From NCBI GenBank assembly GCA_025464095.1, contig JAODMF010000015.1, forward strand, positions 1 through 50,844: a stretch of DNA of 50,844 bases, written 5' to 3'. Shown here one piece after another: positions 33,848 through 41,987 of the stretch (positions within the stretch are counted from its first letter, which is position 1; each line of letters opens with the position of its first letter). A model generated the notes under the pieces. The model did no database searches and was not told where the DNA came from. It saw only the letters and a list, made by a program, of their open reading frames with translations. Origin of the DNA: Glaciihabitans sp. GTDB taxonomy: Bacteria; Actinomycetota; Actinomycetes; Actinomycetales; Microbacteriaceae. Both the position numbers and the translations under genes were made by a program.

Positions 33848-34887
33848 TTCGCGCGGCGTCCGGTTCGACGGGCGGGAACCCGCAGGCTGTGCGCCAGCTC
33901 CACGGCGAAGTAGGTGAGCACCACGTCGGCGCCGGCGCGACGGATGCTGAGCACGCTCTCGTGAATCGCCCGCTCCCGATCGATCCAGCCGTTCGCGGCC
34001 GCCGCCTCGATCATCGAATACTCTCCGCTGACCTGGTAGGCCCAGACCGGGACGCTGCTGATGGATGCCGTCTCCGCGAGTACGTCGAGGTAGCCGCCCG
34101 CGGGCTTCACCATCACGATGTCCGCGCCCTCGGCGATGTCGATCTCGACCTCGCGCAGGCCCTCACGCGCGTTCGCCGGATCGAGCTGGTACGTGCGGCG
34201 GTCACCGACGAGAGAGGACTGGACGGCCTCACGAAACGGCCCGTAAAACGCGGATGCGTACTTGGCGGAATAGGCGAGGATCGGCGTGTTCTCGTATCCA
34301 CCGCCATCGAGGGCGTTCCGCACGGCCGCGACCTGGCCATCCATCATCCCGCTGAGTCCGAGCAGGTGTGAGCCCGCTTCGGCCTGGGCGAGCCCCATCT
34401 GCCGGTAGACCTCGAGCGTCGCATCGTTGTCCACTTCGGGCGCGCCCTTCAGCGACTTGGACGGTCGCAGCACGCCGCAGTGGCCGTGGTCCGTGAACTC
34501 GTCGAGGCAGAGGTCCGTTTGGATGACGAGGGCGTCCCCGGCGGTGGCAACCGCGGTGCGGGTGGCGACGTTCAGGATGCCCTTCGGGTCGACGGCGCCG
34601 GATCCAACCGCATCCTTCTTCTCCGGAACACCGAAGAGCATCACACCTCCGATTCCCGCTTCTGCGGCTTCGACCAGCGCCGCCTTGAAGCTGTCGAGGC
34701 TGTGCTGCACGACGCCCGGCATGGACGCGATCTCGACGGGCTCGGTCGCTCCCTCCCGCACGAACATCGGCAGCACGAGGTCCGCGGGGTGCAGGCGGGT
34801 CTCGGCGACCACGCGGCGAAGCCCCGGGGTGGTGCGAAGTCGACGCGGGCGCACCAGGGGATGCAGGGAGTCGGGCAGTTCGGTCAC
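33844..34887 (-). CDS. hemB: porphobilinogen synthase (5-aminolevulinate dehydratase)
   Basis: 347 residues. The two Schiff-base lysines are in [14 protein letters not shown] and [11 protein letters not shown]. The metal-site segment reads [14 protein letters not shown]: two of the three zinc cysteines of classical zinc enzymes are present and the middle one is Asp. It condenses two 5-aminolevulinates to porphobilinogen. GTG 34887 overlaps the hemD stop (GTGA). Metal requirement cannot be decided from sequence. Confidence 0.96.
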   Translation of the reverse strand: MTELPDSLHPLVRPRRLRTTPGLRRVVAETRLHPADLVLPMFVREGATEPVEIASMPGVVQHSLDSFKAALVEAAEAGIGGVMLFGVPEKKDAVGSGAVDPKGILNVATRTAVATAGDALVIQTDLCLDEFTDHGHCGVLRPSKSLKGAPEVDNDATLEVYRQMGLAQAEAGSHLLGLSGMMDGQVAAVRNALDGGGYENTPILAYSAKYASAFYGPFREAVQSSLVGDRRTYQLDPANAREGLREVEIDIAEGADIVMVKPAGGYLDVLAETASISSVPVWAYQVSGEYSMIEAAAANGWIDRERAIHESVLSIRRAGADVVLTYFAVELAHSLRVPARRTGRRAK

Positions 34888-35666
34888 GGTACCTCCGGCG
34901 AATCAGTGGGCTCGGTCGCGTGCTCCACGAGCGCGTCGATGAGCGAGGTGGCGGAGCGGGACTCCGAAATAAGGTCAACGGCGAGACCGGCGGCGCGGGC
35001 GTCGAACGCGGTTCGCGGGCCGATGCAGGCGACGATCGTCCCCTTCGGCAGCGGCGCGAGCTGGCGGGCGATCTGACGCGCCACGCTTCCCGAGGTGACC
35101 AGGATCGCATTGATGCGACCGGATGCAACGTCCGCCCGCACGCTCTCTGCCACCGTCACGCCGACGGTGCGGTAGGCCGCGACGAACTGCACGTCGAGCC
35201 CGAGGTCAGAAAGTCCGCTCACCAGGGTCGGCTCTGCGACATCCGACTGGGGGATGAGCACCCGACCGTCGATCTCGGCCCGTGGCCATTCCTTCACGAG
35301 GCCGCGTGCCGAGTTGTCTGCCTCGGGCACGTAGTCGACGCGGTATCCCGCGAGCGCAAGGGCACCGCCGGTGGTCTCGCCAACGGCCGCGACCTTTGTC
35401 GTCGGTGGGATGACGACACGCTGGCTGACGAGCACATCCACGGTTGTCGAGCTGGTGATGACGATCCAGTCGAACAGGCCCTGCTGTAATTCGTCCAGCG
35501 CTGTGGCGAGCGCGGGAGCATCATCCGTCGATGCGAAGTTGATCATCGGGGCGATCACCGGCGTCGCTCCGAAACCGCGCAGCGTGGCAGCGACCCCGTC
35601 TCCCCACTTGCCTCCCCGGGGCACGAGCACGCGCCAGCCGGCGAGGGGCTTTTGGGCGACCATCAC
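34884..35666 (-). CDS. hemD: uroporphyrinogen-III synthase
   Basis: 260 residues. Low-conservation family, recognised by [42 protein letters not shown], then [14 protein letters not shown] and [17 protein letters not shown], and by its place between hemC and hemB. It cyclises hydroxymethylbilane with inversion of ring D. GTG 35666 and the next in-frame ATG 35663 are both possible starts; the first gives the 4-bp overlap seen at the other junctions. Confidence 0.92.
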   Translation of the reverse strand: MMVAQKPLAGWRVLVPRGGKWGDGVAATLRGFGATPVIAPMINFASTDDAPALATALDELQQGLFDWIVITSSTTVDVLVSQRVVIPPTTKVAAVGETTGGALALAGYRVDYVPEADNSARGLVKEWPRAEIDGRVLIPQSDVAEPTLVSGLSDLGLDVQFVAAYRTVGVTVAESVRADVASGRINAILVTSGSVARQIARQLAPLPKGTIVACIGPRTAFDARAAGLAVDLISESRSATSLIDALVEHATEPTDSPEVP

Positions 35667-36601
35667 GACGACGTTCCGAGCGGTGCCAGTCGCGCCGCGC
35701 CGGCATCCAGCAGCTCACGGGCAACACGATCGGCCACGTCGACCGCGGGGTTCTGAACATCGGCGACGTAGAGGGCGTGCGAACTGGTGAGACGCTCACT
35801 GCCGTCGGCGCTGTACACGCGGGCGGAGAGAAAGAGCAGGCCATCCTCGACGAGGGCGTTCGCGCCGATCGGTGCCGAGCACCCCGCCTCGAGCAGCTGA
35901 AGCACGCGGCGTTCGGCCTCGACGATGATGCGGGTCGTCGCGTGGTCGAGCGACTTCACCAGCTTCTCCTCGCCCGCACGCACCTCGATCGCGAGCGCGC
36001 CCTGGCCCGGCGCGGTCGGCCAGCCGTCGATTTCGAGGAACTCGGTGACGGCATCCAGTCGGCCCAGCCGGCCGAGCCCGGCTGCCGCGAGCAGGACCGC
36101 GTCGAGATCACCGCCGTCCGCAATTCGTGCCAGCCGCGTGTCGACGTTGCCGCGGATGTCGACGACCTCCACGTCGGGGCGCCGCGCGAGCAGCTGGGCG
36201 ACGCGACGGGGGGATCCGGTACCGACGCGTGCGCCAGCGGGAAGCGTGTCGAGCGTCAGGCCGTCGCGCGCGCAGAGCGCGTCCCTGGCATCCTGCCGCT
36301 TGGGGATCGCCGCGATCGTGAGTCCGGGGAACGGGGCGGTCGGCAGGTCCTTCAGCGAGTGCACGATGGCATCGCACTCGCCGACCATGAGCGCCTCACG
36401 CAGCGCGCTCGCAAACACCCCGGTGCCGCCGAGGCTCGCGAGGCTCGCCTTCGAACGGTCGCCCTCCGTCGTGATGGTGACGAGTTCGACGGTGACGCCG
36501 GTCTTCGCCTCGAGTGCCGATGCGAACGTCCCGGTCTGCGCGAGAGCGAGGGCGCTGCCGCGGGTGCCGATGCGGACGGTGCCGGGCGTGCCGGAGCTCA
36601 T
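35663..36601 (-). CDS. hemC: hydroxymethylbilane synthase (porphobilinogen deaminase)
   Basis: 312 residues from ATG 36601, which overlaps the hemH stop as ATGA. VRIGTRGSALALAQT, VHSLKDLPTAP, RVGTGSPRRVAQL and the dipyrromethane-cofactor cysteine Cys241 in LEAGCSAPIGANA are present. It polymerises four porphobilinogens into hydroxymethylbilane. An in-frame upstream start at 36667 would extend into hemH and is not needed. Confidence 0.95.
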   Translation of the reverse strand: MSSGTPGTVRIGTRGSALALAQTGTFASALEAKTGVTVELVTITTEGDRSKASLASLGGTGVFASALREALMVGECDAIVHSLKDLPTAPFPGLTIAAIPKRQDARDALCARDGLTLDTLPAGARVGTGSPRRVAQLLARRPDVEVVDIRGNVDTRLARIADGGDLDAVLLAAAGLGRLGRLDAVTEFLEIDGWPTAPGQGALAIEVRAGEEKLVKSLDHATTRIIVEAERRVLQLLEAGCSAPIGANALVEDGLLFLSARVYSADGSERLTSSHALYVADVQNPAVDVADRVARELLDAGAARLAPLGTSS

Positions 36602-37830
36602 GGCGCGATCCCCGCGGCGGCCGGCCGGAACCCGAGCCGCGCGTTTTCGCAGCAACCGGGCCGGCACACGTCATACCAGGGGCCGAGGGCGGTGAGCGCA
36701 GGGCGCTCGGCCGTTGGTGTTCCATTTACTCGCTCGAGCACGAGGTCGACCAGGCCGGACACGTAGGCCTGATGGATGCCCGGCGTCGGAACGCGCACGG
36801 CAAACGCCCCCAGCTCTTCCGCCGTCTCCATCGCCTCGGTGTCGAGGTCCCACTTGACCTCCATGTGGTCGGAGACGAAGCCAAGGGGCACGATGACGAA
36901 CGCTTTCGCGCCGAGTGCGGCCAGTTCCCGCATGGCGTCATTAATGTCGGGCTCCAGCCAGGGCTGCGCGGGCGGCCCGGAGCGCGACTGGTAGACGAGC
37001 GACCACTCGATCCGTTCGCCGCTGTCGTCGTCGCGGCCGTTCGGCGCCCCAGCCGCGGGATACCCCGCCACCGCGTCCATGACGACCTCGGCAACCGCCC
37101 GGTGCTGCGCCGAGTACGCGCCGTCCGGGCCGAAGCCACGCGCGGAGGGGCCGCTTTTCGCAGCATCCGCCGTGGGGATGCTGTGCGTCGAGAACAGCAC
37201 GCGAGTGTCCGCTGCCGCGATGCCCCGCGCCGCGACATCCGCGAGCCCCTGGCGGAGTCCCTCGATGAAGGGCTGCACGAATCCGGGGTGGTCGAAAAAC
37301 TGACGCACCTTGTCGATCTGCACGCGACCGGCGAGCCCGGTCTCCTCGAGGGCGATCGCGTAGTCCTCGCGATACTGCCGGCAGGAGGAGTACGAGCTGT
37401 ACGCGCTCGTGCCGATGGCGATGAGTTTGGTGAAGCCGCGCTCGTCGGCCTCGACCAGCGCGTCCCGAAGGTAGGGCGCCCAGTTGCGGTTGCCCCACAG
37501 AACCGGCAGGTCGATGCCCCGGCGCGCGAGCTCCGCTTCGAGGGCCGCCCTCAGGTCGCGGTTCTGCTGGTTGATCGGGCTGACCCCGCCGAAGGCGCGG
37601 TAGTGGTGCGCGACCTCTTCGAGTCGCTCGTCCGGGATGCCGCGACCGCGCGTGACGTTACGGAGAAACGGGAGCACGTCGTCCTGCCCCTCGGGCCCGC
37701 CGAAGCTGGCCAGGAGGATGGCGTCGTAGTCGACCGCGACCTCAACGTGCTCGGGCCCGCTCTTCGCCGCATCCGTCGCGGCCAGCACGGCTGGATACGT
37801 CGTGTCGAGTTCCCCGTTCGCGATGGTCAC
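36598..37830 (-). CDS. hemH: coproporphyrin ferrochelatase with [2Fe-2S] ligands
   Basis: 410 residues from GTG 37830 (4-bp overlap with hemQ). Ferrochelatase fold: YDAILLASFGGPEG, AIGTSAYSSYSSCRQY, LFSTHSIP and LVYQSRSGPP. The C-terminal CRPGCCENARLGF and the internal SSCRQY cysteine reproduce the four ligands of the [2Fe-2S] cluster of mycobacterial ferrochelatase. Paired with HemQ, so iron is expected to be put into coproporphyrin III and not protoporphyrin. The first 30 residues (to about EHVEVAV) are poorly conserved. Confidence 0.95.
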   Translation of the reverse strand: MTIANGELDTTYPAVLAATDAAKSGPEHVEVAVDYDAILLASFGGPEGQDDVLPFLRNVTRGRGIPDERLEEVAHHYRAFGGVSPINQQNRDLRAALEAELARRGIDLPVLWGNRNWAPYLRDALVEADERGFTKLIAIGTSAYSSYSSCRQYREDYAIALEETGLAGRVQIDKVRQFFDHPGFVQPFIEGLRQGLADVAARGIAAADTRVLFSTHSIPTADAAKSGPSARGFGPDGAYSAQHRAVAEVVMDAVAGYPAAGAPNGRDDDSGERIEWSLVYQSRSGPPAQPWLEPDINDAMRELAALGAKAFVIVPLGFVSDHMEVKWDLDTEAMETAEELGAFAVRVPTPGIHQAYVSGLVDLVLERVNGTPTAERPALTALGPWYDVCRPGCCENARLGFRPAAAGIAP

Positions 37831-38516
37831 GACAGCACCTCGGCGATCTCGTCCACCGCGATCCGGCGCCCGGTGTAGAACGGAATCTCCTCGCGCACGT
37901 GGCGCCGGGCATCCGTCTGCCGCAGGTGACGCATGAGGTCGACCAGGTCGACCAGCTGGGGCGCCTCGAGCGCCAGGATCCACTCATAGTCACCGAGTGC
38001 GAAGGATGCGACGGTGTTCGCGAGCACCTGGGGAAACTCTGCGCCCTTACGGCCGTGCTTGCCGAGCATCCCGCGCCGCTCGTCCTCGGGCAGCAGGTAC
38101 CACTCGTAACTCCGCACGAACGGGTAGACGGTGAGCCAGCGCTCCGGCTCTTTGCCTCGCATGAACGCGGGAAGGTGGTTCGCGCTGAATTCCGCGTCGC
38201 GATGAACACCGAGCGCATTCCACGTCGCGACGAGCGTGCTGAGCATGGGGCTGCGGCGCAGTTCGCGAAGCGCCCACTGCAGGGTCTCGGGTTTCGCGCC
38301 GTGCAGCCAGATCATGAGGTCGGCGTCCGCACGAATGGATGACACGTCGTAGAACCCGCGAATCGTCACGCCGGCCGCCTCGACCGCCGCTATCGCGGGC
38401 GCCAGGGATCCGGCGACAACGGTGCGGGCGGGGTCGCGGCGCAGCACCGCCCAGAGGGTATAGCCAAGCTCGGAGCCGTCGGGTGCATCCGCGCGCGTTT
38501 CAGCGCTGCTGTTCAT
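37827..38516 (-). CDS. hemQ: coproheme decarboxylase (HemQ, chlorite dismutase-like)
   Basis: 229 residues of the Cld family: YTLWAVLRRDP, FYDVSSIRADADLMIWLHG, and the heme region VYPFVRSYEWYLLPEDERRGMLGKHG shown here only by its key residues Arg, Trp-Tyr and the proximal-type His of GKHG. It oxidatively decarboxylates coproheme to heme b, the last step of the coproporphyrin-dependent pathway. Ribosome site GGGGAGG nine bases before ATG 38516. First of six genes joined by 4-bp overlaps. Confidence 0.95.
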   Translation of the reverse strand: MNSSAETRADAPDGSELGYTLWAVLRRDPARTVVAGSLAPAIAAVEAAGVTIRGFYDVSSIRADADLMIWLHGAKPETLQWALRELRRSPMLSTLVATWNALGVHRDAEFSANHLPAFMRGKEPERWLTVYPFVRSYEWYLLPEDERRGMLGKHGRKGAEFPQVLANTVASFALGDYEWILALEAPQLVDLVDLMRHLRQTDARRHVREEIPFYTGRRIAVDEIAEVLS

Positions 38517-38615
38517 GGCTTCTATCCTCCCCTGCGGGAGTGCACGCGTCTAATTGAGAGTGCCGACTACGCCCGACTCAAGGCGTTTCAGAAGGTCGGG
38601 CGGGCGCGAGGGCCG

Positions 38616-38843
38616 CTAGTCGTCGCTCGAGAGCGCCCAGGCAATCAGCCCGACCACGCCAACCGCAACCGCGGCGGCGGCGACAATCCACGGCACGGGA
38701 TTCTTCTCAAACGAAACCTTGACCTGCTCCGTGAGTTCGCTGGCCCGCTGGGGCACATTGAACTTGTCCTCGATCGAGTCGAGGGTGGACTCCAGTTTCG
38801 CTCGCGTAGCGGCGACCTTGGACTGTGCGTCAGACATGCTCAT
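38616..38843 (-). CDS. DUF3618 family small membrane protein
   Basis: 75 residues: an amphipathic, likely coiled helix (SKVAATRAKLESTLDSIEDK, then PQRASELTEQVKVSFEKNP) and one C-terminal membrane segment (WIVAAAAVAVGVVGLIAWAL). This matches DUF3618, which often accompanies phage-holin-like and YtxH-like proteins, as here. Role unknown; likely envelope stress. ATG 38843, or the next ATG 38837. It lies 5 bp after the holin-like gene. Confidence 0.82.
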   Translation of the reverse strand: MSMSDAQSKVAATRAKLESTLDSIEDKFNVPQRASELTEQVKVSFEKNPVPWIVAAAAVAVGVVGLIAWALSSDD

Positions 38844-38848
38844 GAGTT

Positions 38849-39301
38849 CTATCGCTTTCCGTAGCCACGCACGACGTTGACATCGCGCTTGAGGCTGTCG
38901 ATGGTTTCGGTGGGGAGAGGGGGAATGCCCTTCTTGAGCGACCTGTAGCCGATGAGGCCAAGGATGACCGCGAGAATCAGCAAGAGCGCTGCGACCAGCA
39001 GGGCGGCGAGCCAGCCCGGCATGACCAGCGACAGCGCGAAGATCGCCGCGGTAAGAAGGACGCCAATAAATCCGAGGAGGACGATCGCGGCGCCGGCCAG
39101 CAGGCCCACGCCGATTCCTGCCGCCTTGAGCTTGCGGAGCATCTCGAGCTTGAGCAACTCGATCTCGCCCTTGAGCAGATCGGTGACCAGGGTCGGGACG
39201 TCAGAAAGCAGCGCGACCAGCGATTTCTTCTTCTTAACGCGGGGCGCGGACGGCCGCACCCCGGTCGCACCCGGATTCATCGTTCCGGTCGAGTCGACCA
39301 T
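38849..39301 (-). CDS. phage holin family-like membrane protein (DUF1469 / Phage_holin_3_6)
   Basis: 150 residues. A Lys-rich N-terminus (APRVKKKKSLVALLSDVP), an amphipathic stretch (LVTDLLKGEIELLKLEMLRKLK) and two hydrophobic segments (the second GWLAALLVAALLLILAVILG). The family name is historical: members are chromosomal membrane proteins, not lysis proteins. Starts 3 bp after the YtxH-like gene; cotranscribed with the DUF3618 gene. Confidence 0.83.
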   Translation of the reverse strand: MVDSTGTMNPGATGVRPSAPRVKKKKSLVALLSDVPTLVTDLLKGEIELLKLEMLRKLKAAGIGVGLLAGAAIVLLGFIGVLLTAAIFALSLVMPGWLAALLVAALLLILAVILGLIGYRSLKKGIPPLPTETIDSLKRDVNVVRGYGKR

Positions 39302-39304
39302 GAC

Positions 39305-39601
39305 CTAGCTCTTCGCGGCGGGGGTTCCCGGCGACGTGCGCGCTGCGCGGGTTGCAGCTGGCTTCTTCGAACCGGACACCTGCGACACAACCTTCTTGGC
39401 GTTGTCCGAGATGAACTCCGCGACGTCGGGGGCCTTGTCCTTGACGAACCCTTCCGCGTTATTCACCTGCTTCTGCACGCGAGGGTCGTTCCAGAATTTC
39501 TGCGCCGTACGCACGATCTCGTTGTAACGCTCGCGCCCGGCTCGTGTGCCGAGGACGTAGCCGACGCCGAGGCCGACCACCAGAAGGATCTTGCCTTTCA
39601 T
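39305..39601 (-). CDS. YtxH-like small membrane protein
   Basis: 98 residues: one N-terminal membrane segment (ILLVVGLGVGYVLGTRAG) with the conserved GRERY that follows it in YtxH-type proteins, a helical part (VQKQVNNAEGFVKDK) and a Lys/Ala/Ser-rich tail (SGSKKPAATRAARTSP). Possible stress or envelope protein. GGAG lies 6 nt before ATG 39601. It follows hemY by 61 bp on the same strand, so the trio sits inside the hem cluster. Confidence 0.82.
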   Translation of the reverse strand: MKGKILLVVGLGVGYVLGTRAGRERYNEIVRTAQKFWNDPRVQKQVNNAEGFVKDKAPDVAEFISDNAKKVVSQVSGSKKPAATRAARTSPGTPAAKS

Positions 39602-39662
39602 CGTGTTCTCCGTTTCGTATCGCGTTCATGGGTGTATTTCCACAGTAGTCCCGCGGTTTGGG

Positions 39663-40919
39663 CTATTCGCCGGGTTGTTGCAGCAATCTCACCGTGGTAG
39701 CGGTCGATTGGGCGACGATCGCCGCCAATCCGGTGCCCGCGGCGGTCTCACCGACCACAGATATACCGTCAGGCGAATATGTCAAGGGGGTCGGTCGCGT
39801 CCATTCGACGCGAGCGAAGTCGACCACCTGCTCCGGCCGGAGGTCCACGCCGAGGAGAGTGGATGCATCCTGCCGGGCGGTCTCGGCGAGCTCCGGCCCC
39901 GCGTCGTCGTACGACAGGCGGAGGACGTGTTTGCCGCCGGCGCGCTCGGCCAGCCAGGCCCACTTCGCTGTCGAATGCGTGAGCGCTTTGGCCCGGATGC
40001 CGGGGGCGCCCGCCGCGACGAGCATCCCGGTTCCCCGCGGCGCCGCGTCCAGTCGCGGCTCATCGACCACGAGCGTTGCGAGCACGACGCGACGCCCCTC
40101 GACCGGCTCGAGGACACCCGGGGCCGCGAGCACGACCTGCCCGTCGATGCGCGCGCGACCGACGTTCACGTGACCCTTCTCGACAGAAGTGACCCGCTGA
40201 TTCAGCCGCACGTCGACGCCGAAGCGTTCGAGGTCGGCCTCAAGCTCCACCACCAGCCGGTTGATCCCGCCCCGGATGCCGGCGACAGCAGATCCCGCCC
40301 TGGCCGAATCGGAGCGCAGGTCCATCACCGCGTGCGCGAGGGACCCGGTGCGCACCAGCGCCGTGCGCAGGCCGGGCGCGACGCGGTCGATGTCCAGGTG
40401 CATCGGGTCTGCCGAATGCACCCCGCGCACGATCGGTGCCACCAACTGTTCGAGAACGGCGGAACCCATTCGCTTGCGCACCAGCTCCCCGAGCGAGTCC
40501 GCCTTCTCCCCGTAGAAGCTCGGCACCAATGCCTCCAGCTGTGCGCGAAGGCCCGCCCGCAACCCGATAATCGCTGTCACATCGCGCGCGAGGGGAGAGC
40601 CGGGAATACCCAGCAGGCTCAGCTCCGGCAGGGGATTCGCCTTCCCATTCGCGGACTGCAGCCACGCGCCAGCGGGATTCGGCTCGACGATCTCGGCGCC
40701 GAGCCCGAGAGCGGTGGCGAGGCCCGCCACGATGCCGCCACGCGTGGAGAAACTCTCGGCGCCGGCATCCAGGTCGATGCCGCCGACGGTGTGGCGGGCG
40801 ACGGTTCCGCCCAGGTGGTCGGTGGCCTCAACCAGCACGACCGACCTGCCACTTTCGGCAAGGGCGCGGGCGGCGACAAGGCCGCCTATGCCCCCGCCGA
40901 CGACGACGAAATCAGGCAT
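39663..40919 (-). CDS. hemY: coproporphyrinogen III / protoporphyrinogen oxidase
   Basis: 418 residues with the FAD dinucleotide fold VVGGGIGGLVAARALAESG, then EATDHLGGTV, RGGIVAGL and a C-terminal flavin segment (GISVVGETAAGTGLAAIVAQ). In Gram-positive bacteria this enzyme oxidises coproporphyrinogen III to coproporphyrin III, feeding HemH. No obvious signal peptide. ATG 40919 overlaps the hemE stop by 8 bp. The protoporphyrinogen activity implied by the symbol is less likely given HemQ in the operon. Confidence 0.93.
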   Translation of the reverse strand: MPDFVVVGGGIGGLVAARALAESGRSVVLVEATDHLGGTVARHTVGGIDLDAGAESFSTRGGIVAGLATALGLGAEIVEPNPAGAWLQSANGKANPLPELSLLGIPGSPLARDVTAIIGLRAGLRAQLEALVPSFYGEKADSLGELVRKRMGSAVLEQLVAPIVRGVHSADPMHLDIDRVAPGLRTALVRTGSLAHAVMDLRSDSARAGSAVAGIRGGINRLVVELEADLERFGVDVRLNQRVTSVEKGHVNVGRARIDGQVVLAAPGVLEPVEGRRVVLATLVVDEPRLDAAPRGTGMLVAAGAPGIRAKALTHSTAKWAWLAERAGGKHVLRLSYDDAGPELAETARQDASTLLGVDLRPEQVVDFARVEWTRPTPLTYSPDGISVVGETAAGTGLAAIVAQSTATTVRLLQQPGE

Positions 40920-41970
40920 AGTCGTGCGCGAGCTGCACGATGCGCGTGAGCACGTCCGGGTCGGTGTCGGGAGGCACGCCGTGCCCGAGGTTCAGCACAT
41001 GGGCGGGAGCGTCGCGGCCCCGGTCGATGACGTCTTTCACGTGGGACTCGAGCACGCCCCATGGTGCCGCCAGCAGCGCGGGGTCGATGTTGCCCTGCAG
41101 CGGAACGGTTCCACCGAGACGACGGTTTGCCTCGTCGAGCGGAATGCGCCAGTCGACGCCCATCACGTCGGCGTCCACCGACTGCATGGCCCGCAGGAGC
41201 TCGCCGGAGCCGACACCGAAGTGCACCTTGGGAACGTCGAGCCCGCGCAGGGCAGACATCGCCCGTTTGGAGTGCGGCGCGACGCGCTTGATGTAGTCCT
41301 TCTCGCTGAGTGAGCCCACCCAGGAGTCGAACAGCTGGATCGCGCTCGCCCCGGCCATCACCTGCGCGCGCAGGAACTCGCCGGCGACGTCCGCACACCA
41401 GTTGAGCAGCGCCGCCCAGGTGTGCGGGTCGGAGTACATCATCGTGCGGGTGCGCAGCTGGTCTTTTGACGGGCCGCCCTCGACGAGGTAGGAGGCAAGC
41501 GTGAACGGGGCACCGGCGAACCCGATGAGCGGGGTCGAGCCGAGTTGCGCGACGGTGCGCGCGACCCCCTCGAGAATCGGGGCGAGCGCGTCGGGTTCCA
41601 GCGGCCGGAGCGCCGCGACATCCGCAGCGGTGCGAATGGGATGCTCGAGCACCGGTCCGCGCCCTGGCACGATCTCGACCGCAACCCCGGCGAGCTTCAC
41701 CGGAATGACGATGTCGCTGAAGAAGATGGCGGCGTCCACCCCGTGGCGCCGCACCGGCTGCAGGGTGATCTCGCTCGACAGCTCGGGGGTGAGACAGGCA
41801 TCCAGCATCCTGGTGCCGACTCGCAGTTCCCGGTACTCAGGCAGCGAGCGGCCGGCCTGGCGCATGAACCACACGGGCAGTTGCTGGGGCCGGTCGCCGC
41901 GATACGCCCTGATCAGGGGCGCATCGGCCGTGCGGCCATCCAGCAAAGGGTGAGTTTCGGGCAAAGGCAC
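40912..41970 (-). CDS. hemE: uroporphyrinogen decarboxylase
   Basis: 352 residues. PVWFMRQAGRSLPEYR and the conserved Asp of FFSDIVIP, GFAGAPFTLASYLVEGG and NLGHGVPPDTDPD are diagnostic. It decarboxylates uroporphyrinogen III to coproporphyrinogen III. GTG 41970 has TAATGT (41983-41978) 7 nt upstream and no ribosome site. The divergent hemA starts 18 bp away. First gene of the minus-strand hem operon. Confidence 0.96.
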   Translation of the reverse strand: MPLPETHPLLDGRTADAPLIRAYRGDRPQQLPVWFMRQAGRSLPEYRELRVGTRMLDACLTPELSSEITLQPVRRHGVDAAIFFSDIVIPVKLAGVAVEIVPGRGPVLEHPIRTAADVAALRPLEPDALAPILEGVARTVAQLGSTPLIGFAGAPFTLASYLVEGGPSKDQLRTRTMMYSDPHTWAALLNWCADVAGEFLRAQVMAGASAIQLFDSWVGSLSEKDYIKRVAPHSKRAMSALRGLDVPKVHFGVGSGELLRAMQSVDADVMGVDWRIPLDEANRRLGGTVPLQGNIDPALLAAPWGVLESHVKDVIDRGRDAPAHVLNLGHGVPPDTDPDVLTRIVQLAHDYA

Positions 41971-41975
41971 GCAGT

Positions 41976-41983
41976 TAACATTA
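41976..41983. promoter_or_regulatory. overlapping divergent -10 boxes of hemE and hemA
   Basis: Only 17 bp separate the two start codons. TAACAT (41976-41981, plus) lies 6 nt before the hemA GTG, and TAATGT (41983-41978, minus) lies 7 nt before the hemE GTG, overlapping in four bases. Both mRNAs would be leaderless and polymerase could serve only one side at a time. The AGGAGG at 41983-41988 abuts the hemA GTG and cannot act as its ribosome site. Confidence 0.65.
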
Positions 41984-41987
41984 GGAG

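Noticed and set aside
38849..39301. Prophage remnant because of the holin family name
   Set aside because: No other phage genes; the family is a chromosomal membrane protein family and sits between heme and envelope genes.
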